Shown: positions 25,423-34,119 of the stretch, piece by piece
Numbering within the stretch: the first letter of the stretch is position 1
Layout of the letters: each line of letters opens with the position of its first letter
NCBI RefSeq assembly: GCF_022695985.1
Contig: NZ_JAAPBF010000049.1
Location: forward strand, 1 to 37,352
Direction: 5' to 3'
DNA: 37,352 nucleotides
From: Streptomyces sp. NP-1717
Lineage (GTDB): Bacteria > Actinomycetota > Actinomycetes > Streptomycetales > Streptomycetaceae
The notes under the pieces: generated by a model
Seen by the model: only the letters and a program-made list of their open reading frames with translations
Databases searched by the model: none
What the model was told of the DNA's origin: nothing
Position numbers and translations under genes: made by a program

Positions 25423-27000
25423 TCAGGGGGCGCGCCGGGCCAGCCGCACGAGCGCCCGCAGCCCCGCCGACCTGCCCCTGTCCGGCACGGTCCACAGTGT
25501 CTGACCGCGTACGCCCCACCGCTCCAGCAGCGCGTTGGCGGCCAGGAAGCCCGTGGTCGCGGCGCGTTCCATGAGCGCCACCGGAAGATCCGTACGGACC
25601 AGGTCGCCCGCCACCACGACACGCGGGTCGGGGGTGCGTACCGTGGGGCGGTCGGTGTAGCCGCCCACCGGGAACAGCGGACAGTCCGACCGCCACTCGT
25701 GCCGCGCGTCGACGGTCCTCGCGGACCGCGTCTCCGGGTACACCCGGTGCAACTGCTCCACCAGCGAACGTTGTCGGGCCGCCCGGTCGGCGCCGGGCGC
25801 GACGGCGTACGCGTGCAGCTCGACCACCGAGCCGCCCGTCCTGGCCGCCCACCGCGCCGCCTCTCCCTCCCAGCGCTCCAGCACGCTCACGTTGTCGAGT
25901 GCGCCGAAACCGCTGGTCCCGAGGAAACCGGGCCGGTCCGCCGCCACCGGGCGGTCCAGCCACAGCCGCGACACCAGGAACGGCGGGGCGTCGCGCAGCC
26001 TGCCGATTCGCTCCCGCCACCGCCTGTCGCACAACCGGGGCGATCGGGCGACCACGTGGCGCAGCCCGCCGCCGTCCGGCGCGAGCACCACCGCGTCGTA
26101 CCGCCGTGGCCGCCCGTCCGCCGTCACCGTCAGACCACCACCGGGCGCCGGAGCGACCTCCTCCACCTCCGTACCGGTGCGCAACCCGGCCCCGAGCCCC
26201 GAGAGATACGTGCCGAGCGGCTCCCACAGAGCGGCCGGGAACGGCTCGTCCGGCACATCGAACAGCAGTCCCTCGCTCGACCCCAGGAAGTAGATGTGGA
26301 ACATCAACACCAGTTCGGCGGCGGACAGTTCACCTGGATCGGAGAAGAAACTGCGGGAGAACACCTCGAACGCCAGATGCCGCGCCGCCTCGGGAAAGCG
26401 GATCGCGGACAGGAAGTCCTCGGCGCTGACCCCGTCCAGCTCCTCGTACACCCGGGGCACTCGCACATCGAGGAGCGGCAGTGCGGCCCTCGGATCCATC
26501 CGGACCAGATCGCGCCGGCCGAAAGTGGGGCTGAGCGCGACGAATCCCAGCGCGCTCCACGGAGGCGTGCGCGGAACGCGCGCGAAACTGTCGTACAGGC
26601 CGGTACCGCCGTGGCGCAGCGGATAGTCCGGCAGGCCGCGGAGCGTGCCGAGGCCGGGGTCGGCACGCCGCAGCAGACCCCGCAGGTTGTAGTACTGCCG
26701 GAAGAAGGCGTGGAAACCCCGGCTCATGGTGGCCGCCGAACCGTCCGCCAGTGTGACGGGCCATCCCGCCAGCCGCCCGCCGAGACTCCGTTCACGCTCG
26801 TACAGCGTGACGCCCGCCCCCCGCTCCGCGAGCGCGGTGGCGGCGGCGAGCCCCGCGATGCCGCCCCCGACGACCGCCACGTCCGGTGCGGCGCCGCCGC
26901 CGAACCGCTCGCGCCCCGGCGTCGGCCGGACCACCCGGGCGCGGCGGTCACGGCCGCGGCGCGGCGCGCCACCCCCGTTCGTCCGGCCCCCTGCCGTCAC
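25423..27000 (-). CDS. crtU: Isorenieratene synthase (carotenoid phi-ring desaturase/methyltransferase)
   Basis: FAD-dependent enzyme that aromatises both beta-ionone rings of beta-carotene with methyl migration, giving isorenieratene. About 525 residues; after a basic N-terminus comes 'VAVVGGGIAGLAAATALAERGAGVTLYERERSLGGRLAGW', whose 'GGGIAGL' FAD motif is diagnostic, then 'MSRGFHAFFRQYYNLR', 'FEVFSRSFFSDPGELSAAELVLMFHIYFLGSSEGLLFDVPDE' and 'VVVAGDLVRTDLPVALMERAATTGFLAANALL'. Last gene of the crtY-crtT-crtU operon; its GTG at 27000 overlaps the crtT stop (GTGA). GTG 27003 is also in frame. Confidence 0.93.
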   Translation of the reverse strand: MTAGGRTNGGGAPRRGRDRRARVVRPTPGRERFGGGAAPDVAVVGGGIAGLAAATALAERGAGVTLYERERSLGGRLAGWPVTLADGSAATMSRGFHAFFRQYYNLRGLLRRADPGLGTLRGLPDYPLRHGGTGLYDSFARVPRTPPWSALGFVALSPTFGRRDLVRMDPRAALPLLDVRVPRVYEELDGVSAEDFLSAIRFPEAARHLAFEVFSRSFFSDPGELSAAELVLMFHIYFLGSSEGLLFDVPDEPFPAALWEPLGTYLSGLGAGLRTGTEVEEVAPAPGGGLTVTADGRPRRYDAVVLAPDGGGLRHVVARSPRLCDRRWRERIGRLRDAPPFLVSRLWLDRPVAADRPGFLGTSGFGALDNVSVLERWEGEAARWAARTGGSVVELHAYAVAPGADRAARQRSLVEQLHRVYPETRSARTVDARHEWRSDCPLFPVGGYTDRPTVRTPDPRVVVAGDLVRTDLPVALMERAATTGFLAANALLERWGVRGQTLWTVPDRGRSAGLRALVRLARRAP

Positions 27001-27725
27001 CACGTGTCCCCGCTCTCCGCCGCGCGGCGACCCACGAAGGTGTGCGCGATGCCCGTCTGCCAGCCCGGCACCGGCAGCACCCGCACGTGCTCGAACCCGG
27101 CGCGCCGCAGCCGGTCACCGAAAGCCGGCGCGGTGTCGAACTCGACCACGCTGCGCCACAGATGGCGGTAGAGATCCGCGTCACCGGCGAGCCGGCCCGC
27201 GGGCAGCACGACGCCCTTGCAGACCGCCGTCCAGACCGCACGGTCCACGGCCCGCCCGCCGAGCGCGTACTCGTGCACGCCGATCCGGCCGCCGGGCGCG
27301 AGCAGGGACCGTACGAGGGCGAGCGTCCGGTCCGGGTCGGTGAGGTTCCGGAAGAGGTACGCGGCGAAGACCCCGTCGAACGGGCCGGTGACGCCCGACT
27401 CGGCCAGCCGCTCCACGGGCGCGTGTACGAACGACACGCTCCCCGGCCACGACTTGGCGGCTGCCCGCTCCAGCATCCCGGCCGACGCGTCCACGGCGAC
27501 GATCTCGGCGTGCGGGGCGGCGGCCAGCAGCGCTGCCGTCGACGCGCCCGTTCCGCACCCCAGGTCCAGCAGCCGCAGTCCGTCGCCGCCACGGGGCGGT
27601 CGCAACCGCCGGGCGGAGCGCCTGAGATGGGCGTGGTAGCCGGGGTTGACCGCGACGAGCCGGTCGTAGGCGAGTGCGGCGTGGTCGAACGCGGCGGAGA
27701 GTTCCGCGTCGTGCAGGAGCGTCAT
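26997..27725 (-). CDS. crtT: Carotenoid-cluster methyltransferase
   Basis: A 242-residue class I SAM methyltransferase. Motif I is 'LRLLDLGCGTGASTAALL', followed by 'IVAVDASAGMLERA', 'PFDGVFAAYLFRNLTDPDRTLALVRSLLAPGGRIGVHEYA', a layout close to UbiE/MenG-type enzymes. It overlaps crtY (ATGA at 27722-27725) and crtU. The position between crtY and crtU is that of crtT in S. griseus and S. coelicolor; its reaction is not established to my knowledge, and isorenieratene itself needs no added methyl. Confidence 0.9.
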   Translation of the reverse strand: MTLLHDAELSAAFDHAALAYDRLVAVNPGYHAHLRRSARRLRPPRGGDGLRLLDLGCGTGASTAALLAAAPHAEIVAVDASAGMLERAAAKSWPGSVSFVHAPVERLAESGVTGPFDGVFAAYLFRNLTDPDRTLALVRSLLAPGGRIGVHEYALGGRAVDRAVWTAVCKGVVLPAGRLAGDADLYRHLWRSVVEFDTAPAFGDRLRRAGFEHVRVLPVPGWQTGIAHTFVGRRAAESGDTW

Positions 27726-28927
27726 CCGACGGCCCTCCCTCTCGGTGCCCGGCGGGGCAGCCAGGGCAGTTCGGCGACGGTGCGGAGCATCGGCCCGACA
27801 GGGGTCCGCAGGCCGATGGTGAAGTCTTCGTACGGGCTGGTTCCACCGTCGAGGAAACGGAGCAGCCGCTCCATCGGTACGCGCCGGAACAGGCCCTCGA
27901 AGAACTCGGCGCCCTCGACCCGGCCGCTGTCCAGCCCCCGCAGCAGCACCGCGTCCATCGCCCCGGCCCGCGCCGGGTACGCGGGCGGCGGCTCCGGCAC
28001 CCGTCCGCCGAAGTACGCGTCGGCGACGGCGCGGGTCTGTCGCTGGACGGCGGCGAAGGTGTAACCGGTCGACGGGCGGGTGGCACCGCCCGCGGTCCCG
28101 ATACGGAACACCGAACGGCCCGCCCGTCGCGGGAAGCGGCCGTCCGTCATCGGGATGACCCCCTGCTCGGTCGCGGTCACCTCCAAGGGGCCCAGCCCGA
28201 GCACCCGCTCGGTGTAGCGCGCGAGCGCCCGGTCGTAGCCCGCGTCGTCCAGCACCGTGCGGGAGAACTCGGTGTACTCGACCAGCGCCTCGTGGGCGGT
28301 CGTCGGCAGGACGTACCCGAACGACAGCCCTTGGGCGGGCTGTGGCGTGCGGAAATCCATCAGATCGGCGACCCGGGGGTCGAACACCGGCCGTTCGGTG
28401 CGGACGAACCAGCCGCGGAAGTGCTGGAGCAGTGTCGTCCGCGCGGGCGGCAGTACGCGCGGCGGACGCGAGTCGAACACCCAGCGGGCCCGCAGCGTCA
28501 GCGCGCTTCCGTCGGCGGCGACGCCCCTCACCTCGGCGCCCGACGCGATGTCGGCGATCCCGTCGACCCGTGCCGTCACGCGGCGCGGCGCCCGGGGCCC
28601 GTCGAGCCGCCCGGCCAGCAGCGACTCGAAGGAGCCGGACCGCAGCATCTTGTAGCGGAACGGAGCGGGCCGCCCCACGCTGACGGACCCGTCCCGCCCC
28701 CGTACGCGCAGGGACTCCCACGAGGCGGTCAGCGCGCCGTCGAAGTCTCCGGGGGACGTCTCCCAGAAGCACCAGGTCCGCTCCGGCGGCCGGAGCGGAC
28801 CGGCGGGGGCGTCGATCAGCGTCACGCCGGGCACCGGGTGGCCGGGGGGAGGGGTGCGGAGCCGGTACGCGAGGGAGAGACCGGCGGCGCCCGCGCCGAC
28901 GACGATCACATCCGTCTCCCGCACCAC
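27722..28927 (-). CDS. crtY: Lycopene beta-cyclase
   Basis: Cyclises both ends of lycopene to beta-carotene with FAD as a redox-neutral cofactor. The 401 residues start with 'VIVVGAGAAGLSLAYRL', followed by 'PPERTWCFWETSPGDFD', 'HFRGWFVRTERPVFDPRVADLMDFRTPQ' in the middle ('LMDFR' is typical), 'GYVLPTTAHEALVEYTEFS' and 'FRIGTAGGATRPSTGYTFAAVQRQ', all CrtY hallmarks. GTG 28927 or the adjacent GTG 28924 follows GAGGAG. First gene of the minus-strand crt operon, converging on crtI-crtB. Confidence 0.94.
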   Translation of the reverse strand: MVRETDVIVVGAGAAGLSLAYRLRTPPPGHPVPGVTLIDAPAGPLRPPERTWCFWETSPGDFDGALTASWESLRVRGRDGSVSVGRPAPFRYKMLRSGSFESLLAGRLDGPRAPRRVTARVDGIADIASGAEVRGVAADGSALTLRARWVFDSRPPRVLPPARTTLLQHFRGWFVRTERPVFDPRVADLMDFRTPQPAQGLSFGYVLPTTAHEALVEYTEFSRTVLDDAGYDRALARYTERVLGLGPLEVTATEQGVIPMTDGRFPRRAGRSVFRIGTAGGATRPSTGYTFAAVQRQTRAVADAYFGGRVPEPPPAYPARAGAMDAVLLRGLDSGRVEGAEFFEGLFRRVPMERLLRFLDGGTSPYEDFTIGLRTPVGPMLRTVAELPWLPRRAPRGRAVG

Positions 28928-29019
28928 CGCTCCTCGCGCCGCCGTTTCCCGTGCCCCGCGTCAGCATCGCGCATCGGCGGCCGACCCGGACGCAGGCGGC
29001 GCGGGGGCGACGGAAGGTG

Positions 29020-30081
29020 TTACGAGGAGGCGGTCGGCAATACGAGGTCGGTGCAGCCGTGTTGCTCGGCCCTGCGCTCGGCGAACGTGGCGAGGGCGTC
29101 CCTGGCGAATTCGTCCACCGGGCCGTCGACGTACACGTACTGCGTGGGGTCGACCCGGAACAGGGCCCGGGGGCCGTCGCCGGGGCACTTCGCGGACGCC
29201 CAGTAGGAGCCCTTGGCGCCGCCGGCACCCTTGACCGTGCCGGTGCCGGCCTCTTCCGGGAGCCGTCGCTGGGCGAAGGGCCCGAACGCCGCCTCGAACT
29301 CGAACAGGTGCACGGCCTCGGCCTTCGTCTCGCCGAGTACGCAGCGCTCCAGAGGCGCGGTCCCGCTCGCCGGGGCGTCCTGGATCCAGTGGACGTACTC
29401 CTGGTCGTGCAGCCGGATTCCCGCGCAGGTGCCCTTCGGGGCGTAGGGGGACGTGCGCTCCGCCGGGGCGGGCAGTCGCGGGATGCGGCCGCCGGCCTTC
29501 GCGTCGCAGTCCCAGTCCTCGGCGGCGCCGACCGCGGTCGCCGCCACGAGCTCGGCGATCCCGTGAGCCCGCTCGGAGTCGCTCGCGTCGTACCTGTCGG
29601 CCAGACCGTCCACGTCACTGTCGTGCGCTGTCACGAAGACCGCCCCGGCCTTGTTCTCGCAGCGCAGGACAACCGCCGTGTTGACGAGATCCGTATAGCC
29701 GCGCCAGCCGCCGCCCAGCGGGATCGGGGGCGAGTCGCCGGGCACCTCGTCCAGCCTTTCGAAGGCGCGGGACTTCTCCCAGGACGTGGGCGCCGGGTCG
29801 GGGACCCGGGCGATGGTGAGGTCGAAGCCCGCCACCGTGCACGAGTCCCAGTCCCCCTCGGAGCCTCCCGCGCGGTAGTCGGCCGACAGGCGTGACCCGT
29901 CCAACCCGGTGTACCCGGCGGACTCCTCGTACGGGATCAGCCCTTCGCAGAACGACTTCAGGCTCTCCTCGTACCGCCAGCCCTTGGCGGTGTCGCTCAT
30001 GCGGTACCACCCGTAGCCGCCGCCGATCGCGAGTATCAGCACCAGCACCATGTAGGGGGCCCAGGGGCGTATCACCTTCAC
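29020..30081 (-). CDS. Membrane-anchored extracytoplasmic protein of unknown function
   Basis: A 353-residue protein with one N-terminal membrane anchor (about residues 9-26, 'YMVLVLILAIGGGYGWYRM') and the rest outside. The ectodomain has seven or so Cys ('SFCEGLIPYEESAGYTGLD', 'WDSCTVAGFDL', 'LRCENKAG', 'WDCDAKAG', 'GTCAGIRL', 'ERCVLGE', 'AKCPGDG', 'HGCTDL'), likely forming disulfides, and an internal resemblance between the 'TSWEKSRAFERL' and 'APLERC' halves hints at two related lobes. I do not recognise a named domain. It lies 206 bases after the receptor-like gene on the same strand, beyond a strong palindrome, so it may be a separate unit. GTG start with GAAGG upstream. Confidence 0.75.
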   Translation of the reverse strand: MKVIRPWAPYMVLVLILAIGGGYGWYRMSDTAKGWRYEESLKSFCEGLIPYEESAGYTGLDGSRLSADYRAGGSEGDWDSCTVAGFDLTIARVPDPAPTSWEKSRAFERLDEVPGDSPPIPLGGGWRGYTDLVNTAVVLRCENKAGAVFVTAHDSDVDGLADRYDASDSERAHGIAELVAATAVGAAEDWDCDAKAGGRIPRLPAPAERTSPYAPKGTCAGIRLHDQEYVHWIQDAPASGTAPLERCVLGETKAEAVHLFEFEAAFGPFAQRRLPEEAGTGTVKGAGGAKGSYWASAKCPGDGPRALFRVDPTQYVYVDGPVDEFARDALATFAERRAEQHGCTDLVLPTASS

Positions 30082-30231
30082 CGGCTGACCTTCATCTCTG
30101 TGTTCTCTCCGTGTCCGCAGCGATCGGCGCGGTCCAAGTGCCCGACGTCGCCCTCACACGCCTCCCGTTCCCCGCGGATGATACGTGCGGGCCCCTGACC
30201 TCGCCGAAGTCGCCCCGGGAGATGCCCGATT

Positions 30232-30269
30232 CGTCGGCGCGGACGTCCGCGCGGACGTCCGCGCCGACG
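30232..30269. terminator. Perfect 38-bp palindrome downstream of the receptor-like gene
   Basis: The left half is CGTCGGCGCGGACGTCCGC and the right half (30251-30269) is its exact complement, with two GGACGTCC cores. It begins 18 bases past the stop of the minus-strand receptor gene and precedes the next gene, so a terminator or a strong 3' hairpin is likely; a dimeric-protein binding site is the alternative. Confidence 0.6.
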
Positions 30270-30287
30270 GTCGTGACGGGCGGGTGT

Positions 30288-31871
30288 TCAGGACGGGCAG
30301 GCGTCCGCGTCCGCCCCCCGGTAGGTGCGGTAGACGGGCGCCGGGTCGCGCCCGGCGGAGCGCCGCGGATGCTCGACGACGGGCACGGGCTTGCAGACGG
30401 ACCACTGGTCGTTCGCGTCCGGACCCTCGAAGCCGTACGTCCCCGCGGCGCCCACCAGACAGGAGTTGCACGTGCTGCCGGAGAGACTGGGAATGGCCAG
30501 CGTGTGGTAGACGTCGTCCTTCGAGGGCAGATACGCGGCCCCCGGCGTCCGGGTGTCGTCCTCGTTGATCTCGGTGAACGTACGGTCCACGGCGTCGGCG
30601 AGCAGTGTGAACGCGTCGTGGTACATGACGGCGTAGCCGTCGTCGAGCGGCTTGGCGCCCAACTCGTGCTCGGCGTCCAGCTCGTGGAAGGCGTCGAGGA
30701 ACCGGCCGAGCGCCTTCCCGGGCTCGGCCCCCTCGGCCCACCACTCGGGGTCGACGGCCGACGCGTCGACGATCGTCGCCCGCGCCTCCTCCAGCCACCG
30801 CGTGGGCGCCTCCGCCGTCAGCGTGGGCTCCAGCCCTATGCCGACCTTCAGGATGCGCAACTCCGAGGTCCGCCCGCAGCTGCCTTCCTGCGCGAGGCGC
30901 GCGACGAAGGCGGGCAGGTCCTGGTCGCGGCCGGCGAAGAAGACCGTGTCGGACTTCTCGTTGCAGATCTTCTGCACGGCGTCGGTGAACCGCTGCGGGA
31001 TGCCCTCGGCGGTGCCGGACGAGCCGATGAAGTTGGAGCTGTGGTTCGACAGGTCGTACGCGTCGTCGAAGTGGTGCTCGAAGACGGTGCGCAGATTCTT
31101 CGAGTAGACGTCCTCGTCGCGGTTGTCCCAGACCAGGAAACCCTTCCGGTCGGCCGGGTTCCGGTCCAGGTAGAGCTTCAGCGCGCGGGCGAACTGGTCA
31201 TTGCTGGGCGAGGTCTTGAAGAAGTAGGCGGAGTTCATGTCGGCCGAGGTGATGACCGGGCCCACGGTGGGGATCTTGAGCTTGCTCAGCGCCCTGATGG
31301 TGTCCCGTGTCTCCGGTGTGCTGCTCGGGATGCCGGTCACCCCCACCAGCGGTGGACCGGTGCCCTCGGCCAGTTCGGCGAGCCGCTCGACGACGGGCTC
31401 CCACGCGTCGAGGTTCCGGCCGTCGGGGGCGAGCAGCAACTGGTAGCGCGGTCCGCCGAAGCTGTTCGCCTGCCGCTGCGCCGTCAGCGCGCCGGCGAGC
31501 CCCCGGCGGATCATGTCCGTGGTCATCGCGCTGTGCTCGTCCGCCGTGAACGGCATCATCAACGCGATCCGTACGTAAGGGACCTTGGGCCCGCTCGGCG
31601 GGTCCTCCCACCCCTCGCGCACCCGGGCGTTCTCGTCGGCGACCGCGCGGATGAGGCCCGCGATCTCCGGGTCGGCCTCGAAGACCCCCTCGGTGACACC
31701 CACGCAGTCACCGCCGATCTCCTCCAGATCGTCACCGCACGGGCCGGGGCCGCGTAGGAGGGAGACCACGAGCGCGATCACGGCGGCGGTCAGCGCAAGG
31801 AGCGCGAGGACGGCGAGCCACTCGACCGGGCCCCACTCGCGGGGATGACGACGGAACAGACGGACCAGCAT
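30288..31871 (-). CDS. Membrane-anchored periplasmic-binding-protein-like receptor, no transporter partner
   Basis: A 527-residue protein with a short basic cytoplasmic N-terminus, one membrane helix (about 18-40, 'WLAVLALLALTAAVIALVVSLL') and a large ectodomain. The stem 'CGDDLEEIGGDCVGVTEG' leads into a two-lobe type I ligand-binding fold resembling LivJ/receptor-family proteins: 'YVRIALMMPFTADEHSA', 'AWEPVVERLAEL', 'LVGVTGIPSSTPETRDTIRALSKLKIPTVGPVITSADMNS', 'YFFKTSPSNDQFARALKLYL', 'YDLSNHSSNFIGSSGTAEGIPQRF', 'DTVFFAGRDQDLPAFVARLA'. It has no lipobox and no ABC permease or ATPase lies nearby, so it looks like a sensor rather than a transporter subunit. The ATG follows AGGAGGA and lies 9 bases after the STAND-like stop: one operon. 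The ligand is unknown. Confidence 0.82.
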   Translation of the reverse strand: MLVRLFRRHPREWGPVEWLAVLALLALTAAVIALVVSLLRGPGPCGDDLEEIGGDCVGVTEGVFEADPEIAGLIRAVADENARVREGWEDPPSGPKVPYVRIALMMPFTADEHSAMTTDMIRRGLAGALTAQRQANSFGGPRYQLLLAPDGRNLDAWEPVVERLAELAEGTGPPLVGVTGIPSSTPETRDTIRALSKLKIPTVGPVITSADMNSAYFFKTSPSNDQFARALKLYLDRNPADRKGFLVWDNRDEDVYSKNLRTVFEHHFDDAYDLSNHSSNFIGSSGTAEGIPQRFTDAVQKICNEKSDTVFFAGRDQDLPAFVARLAQEGSCGRTSELRILKVGIGLEPTLTAEAPTRWLEEARATIVDASAVDPEWWAEGAEPGKALGRFLDAFHELDAEHELGAKPLDDGYAVMYHDAFTLLADAVDRTFTEINEDDTRTPGAAYLPSKDDVYHTLAIPSLSGSTCNSCLVGAAGTYGFEGPDANDQWSVCKPVPVVEHPRRSAGRDPAPVYRTYRGADADACPS

Positions 31872-31880
31872 GCTTCCTCC

Positions 31881-33989
31881 TCACTCGCCGGGGATGGGCA
31901 ACGGGCGCTTCTTTCGTGCCGCGACGGGCCAGCTGCGGGCCGCCTGGCCCAGCACGGCGTGCCAGGAGCGGTGCCTCGGCGAGAGGAACGCCAGCTCCTC
32001 GCCGACCGCCTTGCACATGTCGGGGTCCGGCTCGGTGTGCGGCTGGGACACATGCCACAGGGCGTGCAGCAGCCGGTTGACGCAGCGCTCGATCTCGTCC
32101 AGCTCCGCGTACCGGCCGTCGTGCGCGCCGAGCGCGACCTGTGTCCGTTCGTCGATCCAGTCACCGGCCGGCGGCGTCGGCGGTGTCGGTGCCGTCGCCG
32201 CGTACCGCAGGCACAACACCCAGTGCGCCGCGGCCTGTTCGTCCTGCTCCGACTGGAACTCCTCGGCCAGCGCCGCGACGACCGTCTCGGCGTTCCCGGC
32301 CGCGAGCGTGTGCCGCAGCGCGTCCGCCTCCCCGCTCTCGCCGCGCTGCGCGTGATGTATCCGCAGGAAGCGGTGGATCTCCTGCCAGCCCCGGCCGTCC
32401 TCCACCCCGCGCGACGTACGCCGCGCCTCGTGCACGAGCAGGGTCTGGAGCAGCATGTCGGCGACCAGCGGCTCGTCCGGGCTGGTGAGCCGCTGCCACC
32501 GCTGGTCCTCCAGATAGTCGGTGGCCGAGTTCGCGGGGAGCTGGTCGGGCCCCTGGAAACGCAGATGGGCCGCCAGGGCCTCCGCCGCCGTGCTGTCGCG
32601 GGCGAGGGAGAGCAGCGTCAGCCGGTCGCGCTGGCGCCGGTCCGGCAGCAGCCGCTCCAGGAGTACCTCGGTGACCGCGCGGCCCTCCTTCGTGGTCAGT
32701 TCGAGCAGCCCGCGCGGCTCCACGACGACGCCCCTGCCGGTGGCGTCCAGGACCGCCGCGCAGAGCACGGTGGTCGCCGCGGGATGCCCCCCGGTCAGCG
32801 AGTGCACCGCGGAGGCCAGATACGGGTGGAGCGGCCGGGCGGGCCGTTTCGGCACCAGCAGCGGCAGGATGTCGTCGCGGCTCAGCGGCGCGAGCGGAAC
32901 GGCGAGCAGACCCGCGGACGGCGCGCGGCCCCGGCGCTCCCACCCGGAGGACCGCACCACGTCGACGAGTTCCCGCCGGATCGCGTCGCCCTCGTCCTCC
33001 GGCAGCTCACCGAGCCGGGTGGCCACGACGACGAGTTCCTCGTGGTCGGGGCGCTCGGGCAGCGCGCGGTTCTTCAGGAGCAGATCGAGGAAGGTCCGGC
33101 CCGCCGCGTGGTGGGCGTCGTCGAGCAGCACGAGCGGCCACGGCTCCCGGTTCCACCGCTGGAGCCTTCCGTAGGAGGCGGCGATGTCGTGCAGGAAGGC
33201 CGCCAGCAGGCTCCGCTCGGCGAAGTCCCGGTAGTCACCGCCCTGGTGGAACCACTCGCCGAGCAGCGGCAGCGGATCCTGGCCGTCCGCGCCGGGCGGG
33301 AAGCGGCGCCCGTACCACTCACGGGCGGGACCCGGACCGTACCGCTCGGTGTACTCCGCCACCACCGCGCCCGTGACCGCCTCGCCGCCCCGGTCCTCGT
33401 CCCGCTCCCCGTCCCGCTTCTCGTTCCGCTCGTCTCCCGTGCCGTCGCCCGACGCGTCCTTCAGCCGGCCCTCGACGGCGGTGGCCCAGCCGTGCCGCAG
33501 CGCGTCCTCGTCCCCGTCGGCGAGCCGGCACGCCAGCAGCAGCCGGGCGTGCAGCAGGCATGTCGCGTCCCGCTGCTCGGAGTTGTCGCGCTCCCAGCCG
33601 GAGACGGCGATCAGTCCGGGCGTCAGGACCGGGAAACGCCGCCGCAGTCCGGGCGCCAGACCGCACACCAGCTCCGCCAGGAGCCCGACGAACGTCGACG
33701 CGGTGGCGGCCGTGCCGTCCTCCGGGGCGTACGGCAGCGCGCCCGACCCGGTCGGCACGGCCCGGACATGGGCCAGCGGTAACCGGCCCCGGTAGTGCGC
33801 CGCGAGGTCCGCCAGGACGGCGCTGCGCCCCATGCCGTGCCGGCCCGTCACCAGGACCACGGGCAGATCGCCGTGGTGTTCCAGGCGCGTACGGGACCTC
33901 TCGTCGTATGTCAGACCGGTGAGCCGGGGGACGAGCGAGCGCAGCAGCGGATCCCGGCCGTGGAGGGGGGACGTGTCCGAGGAGCGCAT
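31881..33989 (-). CDS. STAND-like P-loop NTPase with altered Walker A
   Basis: A 702-residue cytoplasmic ATPase-like protein. Walker A is 'VTGRHGMGRSAV' (Gly49-Ser56), in which the usual Lys is Arg55; Walker B is 'WPLVLLDDAHHA' near residue 300, followed by 'VVVATRLGELPEDE' (sensor-like) and a winged-helix-like region ('LAPLSRDDILPLLVP', 'AVHSLTGGHPAATTVLCAAVL'). An acidic/Arg-rich insert ('GDGTGDERNEKRDGERDEDRGG' region) sits near 205. The C-terminal 300 residues are helical, as in the sensor arms of STAND proteins. It is co-transcribed with the anchored receptor (9 bases apart). No effector domain is recognisable, so output could be by partner binding. The start ATG 33989 has only a weak ribosome site. 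Confidence 0.78.
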   Translation of the reverse strand: MRSSDTSPLHGRDPLLRSLVPRLTGLTYDERSRTRLEHHGDLPVVLVTGRHGMGRSAVLADLAAHYRGRLPLAHVRAVPTGSGALPYAPEDGTAATASTFVGLLAELVCGLAPGLRRRFPVLTPGLIAVSGWERDNSEQRDATCLLHARLLLACRLADGDEDALRHGWATAVEGRLKDASGDGTGDERNEKRDGERDEDRGGEAVTGAVVAEYTERYGPGPAREWYGRRFPPGADGQDPLPLLGEWFHQGGDYRDFAERSLLAAFLHDIAASYGRLQRWNREPWPLVLLDDAHHAAGRTFLDLLLKNRALPERPDHEELVVVATRLGELPEDEGDAIRRELVDVVRSSGWERRGRAPSAGLLAVPLAPLSRDDILPLLVPKRPARPLHPYLASAVHSLTGGHPAATTVLCAAVLDATGRGVVVEPRGLLELTTKEGRAVTEVLLERLLPDRRQRDRLTLLSLARDSTAAEALAAHLRFQGPDQLPANSATDYLEDQRWQRLTSPDEPLVADMLLQTLLVHEARRTSRGVEDGRGWQEIHRFLRIHHAQRGESGEADALRHTLAAGNAETVVAALAEEFQSEQDEQAAAHWVLCLRYAATAPTPPTPPAGDWIDERTQVALGAHDGRYAELDEIERCVNRLLHALWHVSQPHTEPDPDMCKAVGEELAFLSPRHRSWHAVLGQAARSWPVAARKKRPLPIPGE

Positions 33990-34076
33990 GTGCTCGCGTC
34001 ACGCACCCTTCGTCCGTCGCCGTCACCTGAGACACAACAGTGGATTTCCCCACCAATGAAGCCTGGAATCATCGAA

Positions 34077-34093
34077 CTTACCCGTCGGGTAAG
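34077..34093. promoter_or_regulatory. Perfect palindrome upstream of the STAND/receptor operon
   Basis: CTTACCCG-T-CGGGTAAG, 8-bp arms around one base, 88 bases before the STAND start codon in an otherwise non-coding 185-base gap. It suits a dimeric repressor or activator site. Confidence 0.5.
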
Positions 34094-34119
34094 CGCTCTC
34101 GCCAGGTCGCCACCACACT

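Noticed and set aside
26997..29618. A single 873-codon minus-strand frame that would fuse an upstream region to crtT
   Set aside because: The part before 27725 is out of frame with crtY and of shadow composition; crtT begins at the ATG overlapping the crtY stop.
30232..30269. The doubled GGACGTCC palindrome as a replication iteron or CRISPR-like unit
   Set aside because: There is only one copy of the 38-bp unit and no replication or cas genes nearby.
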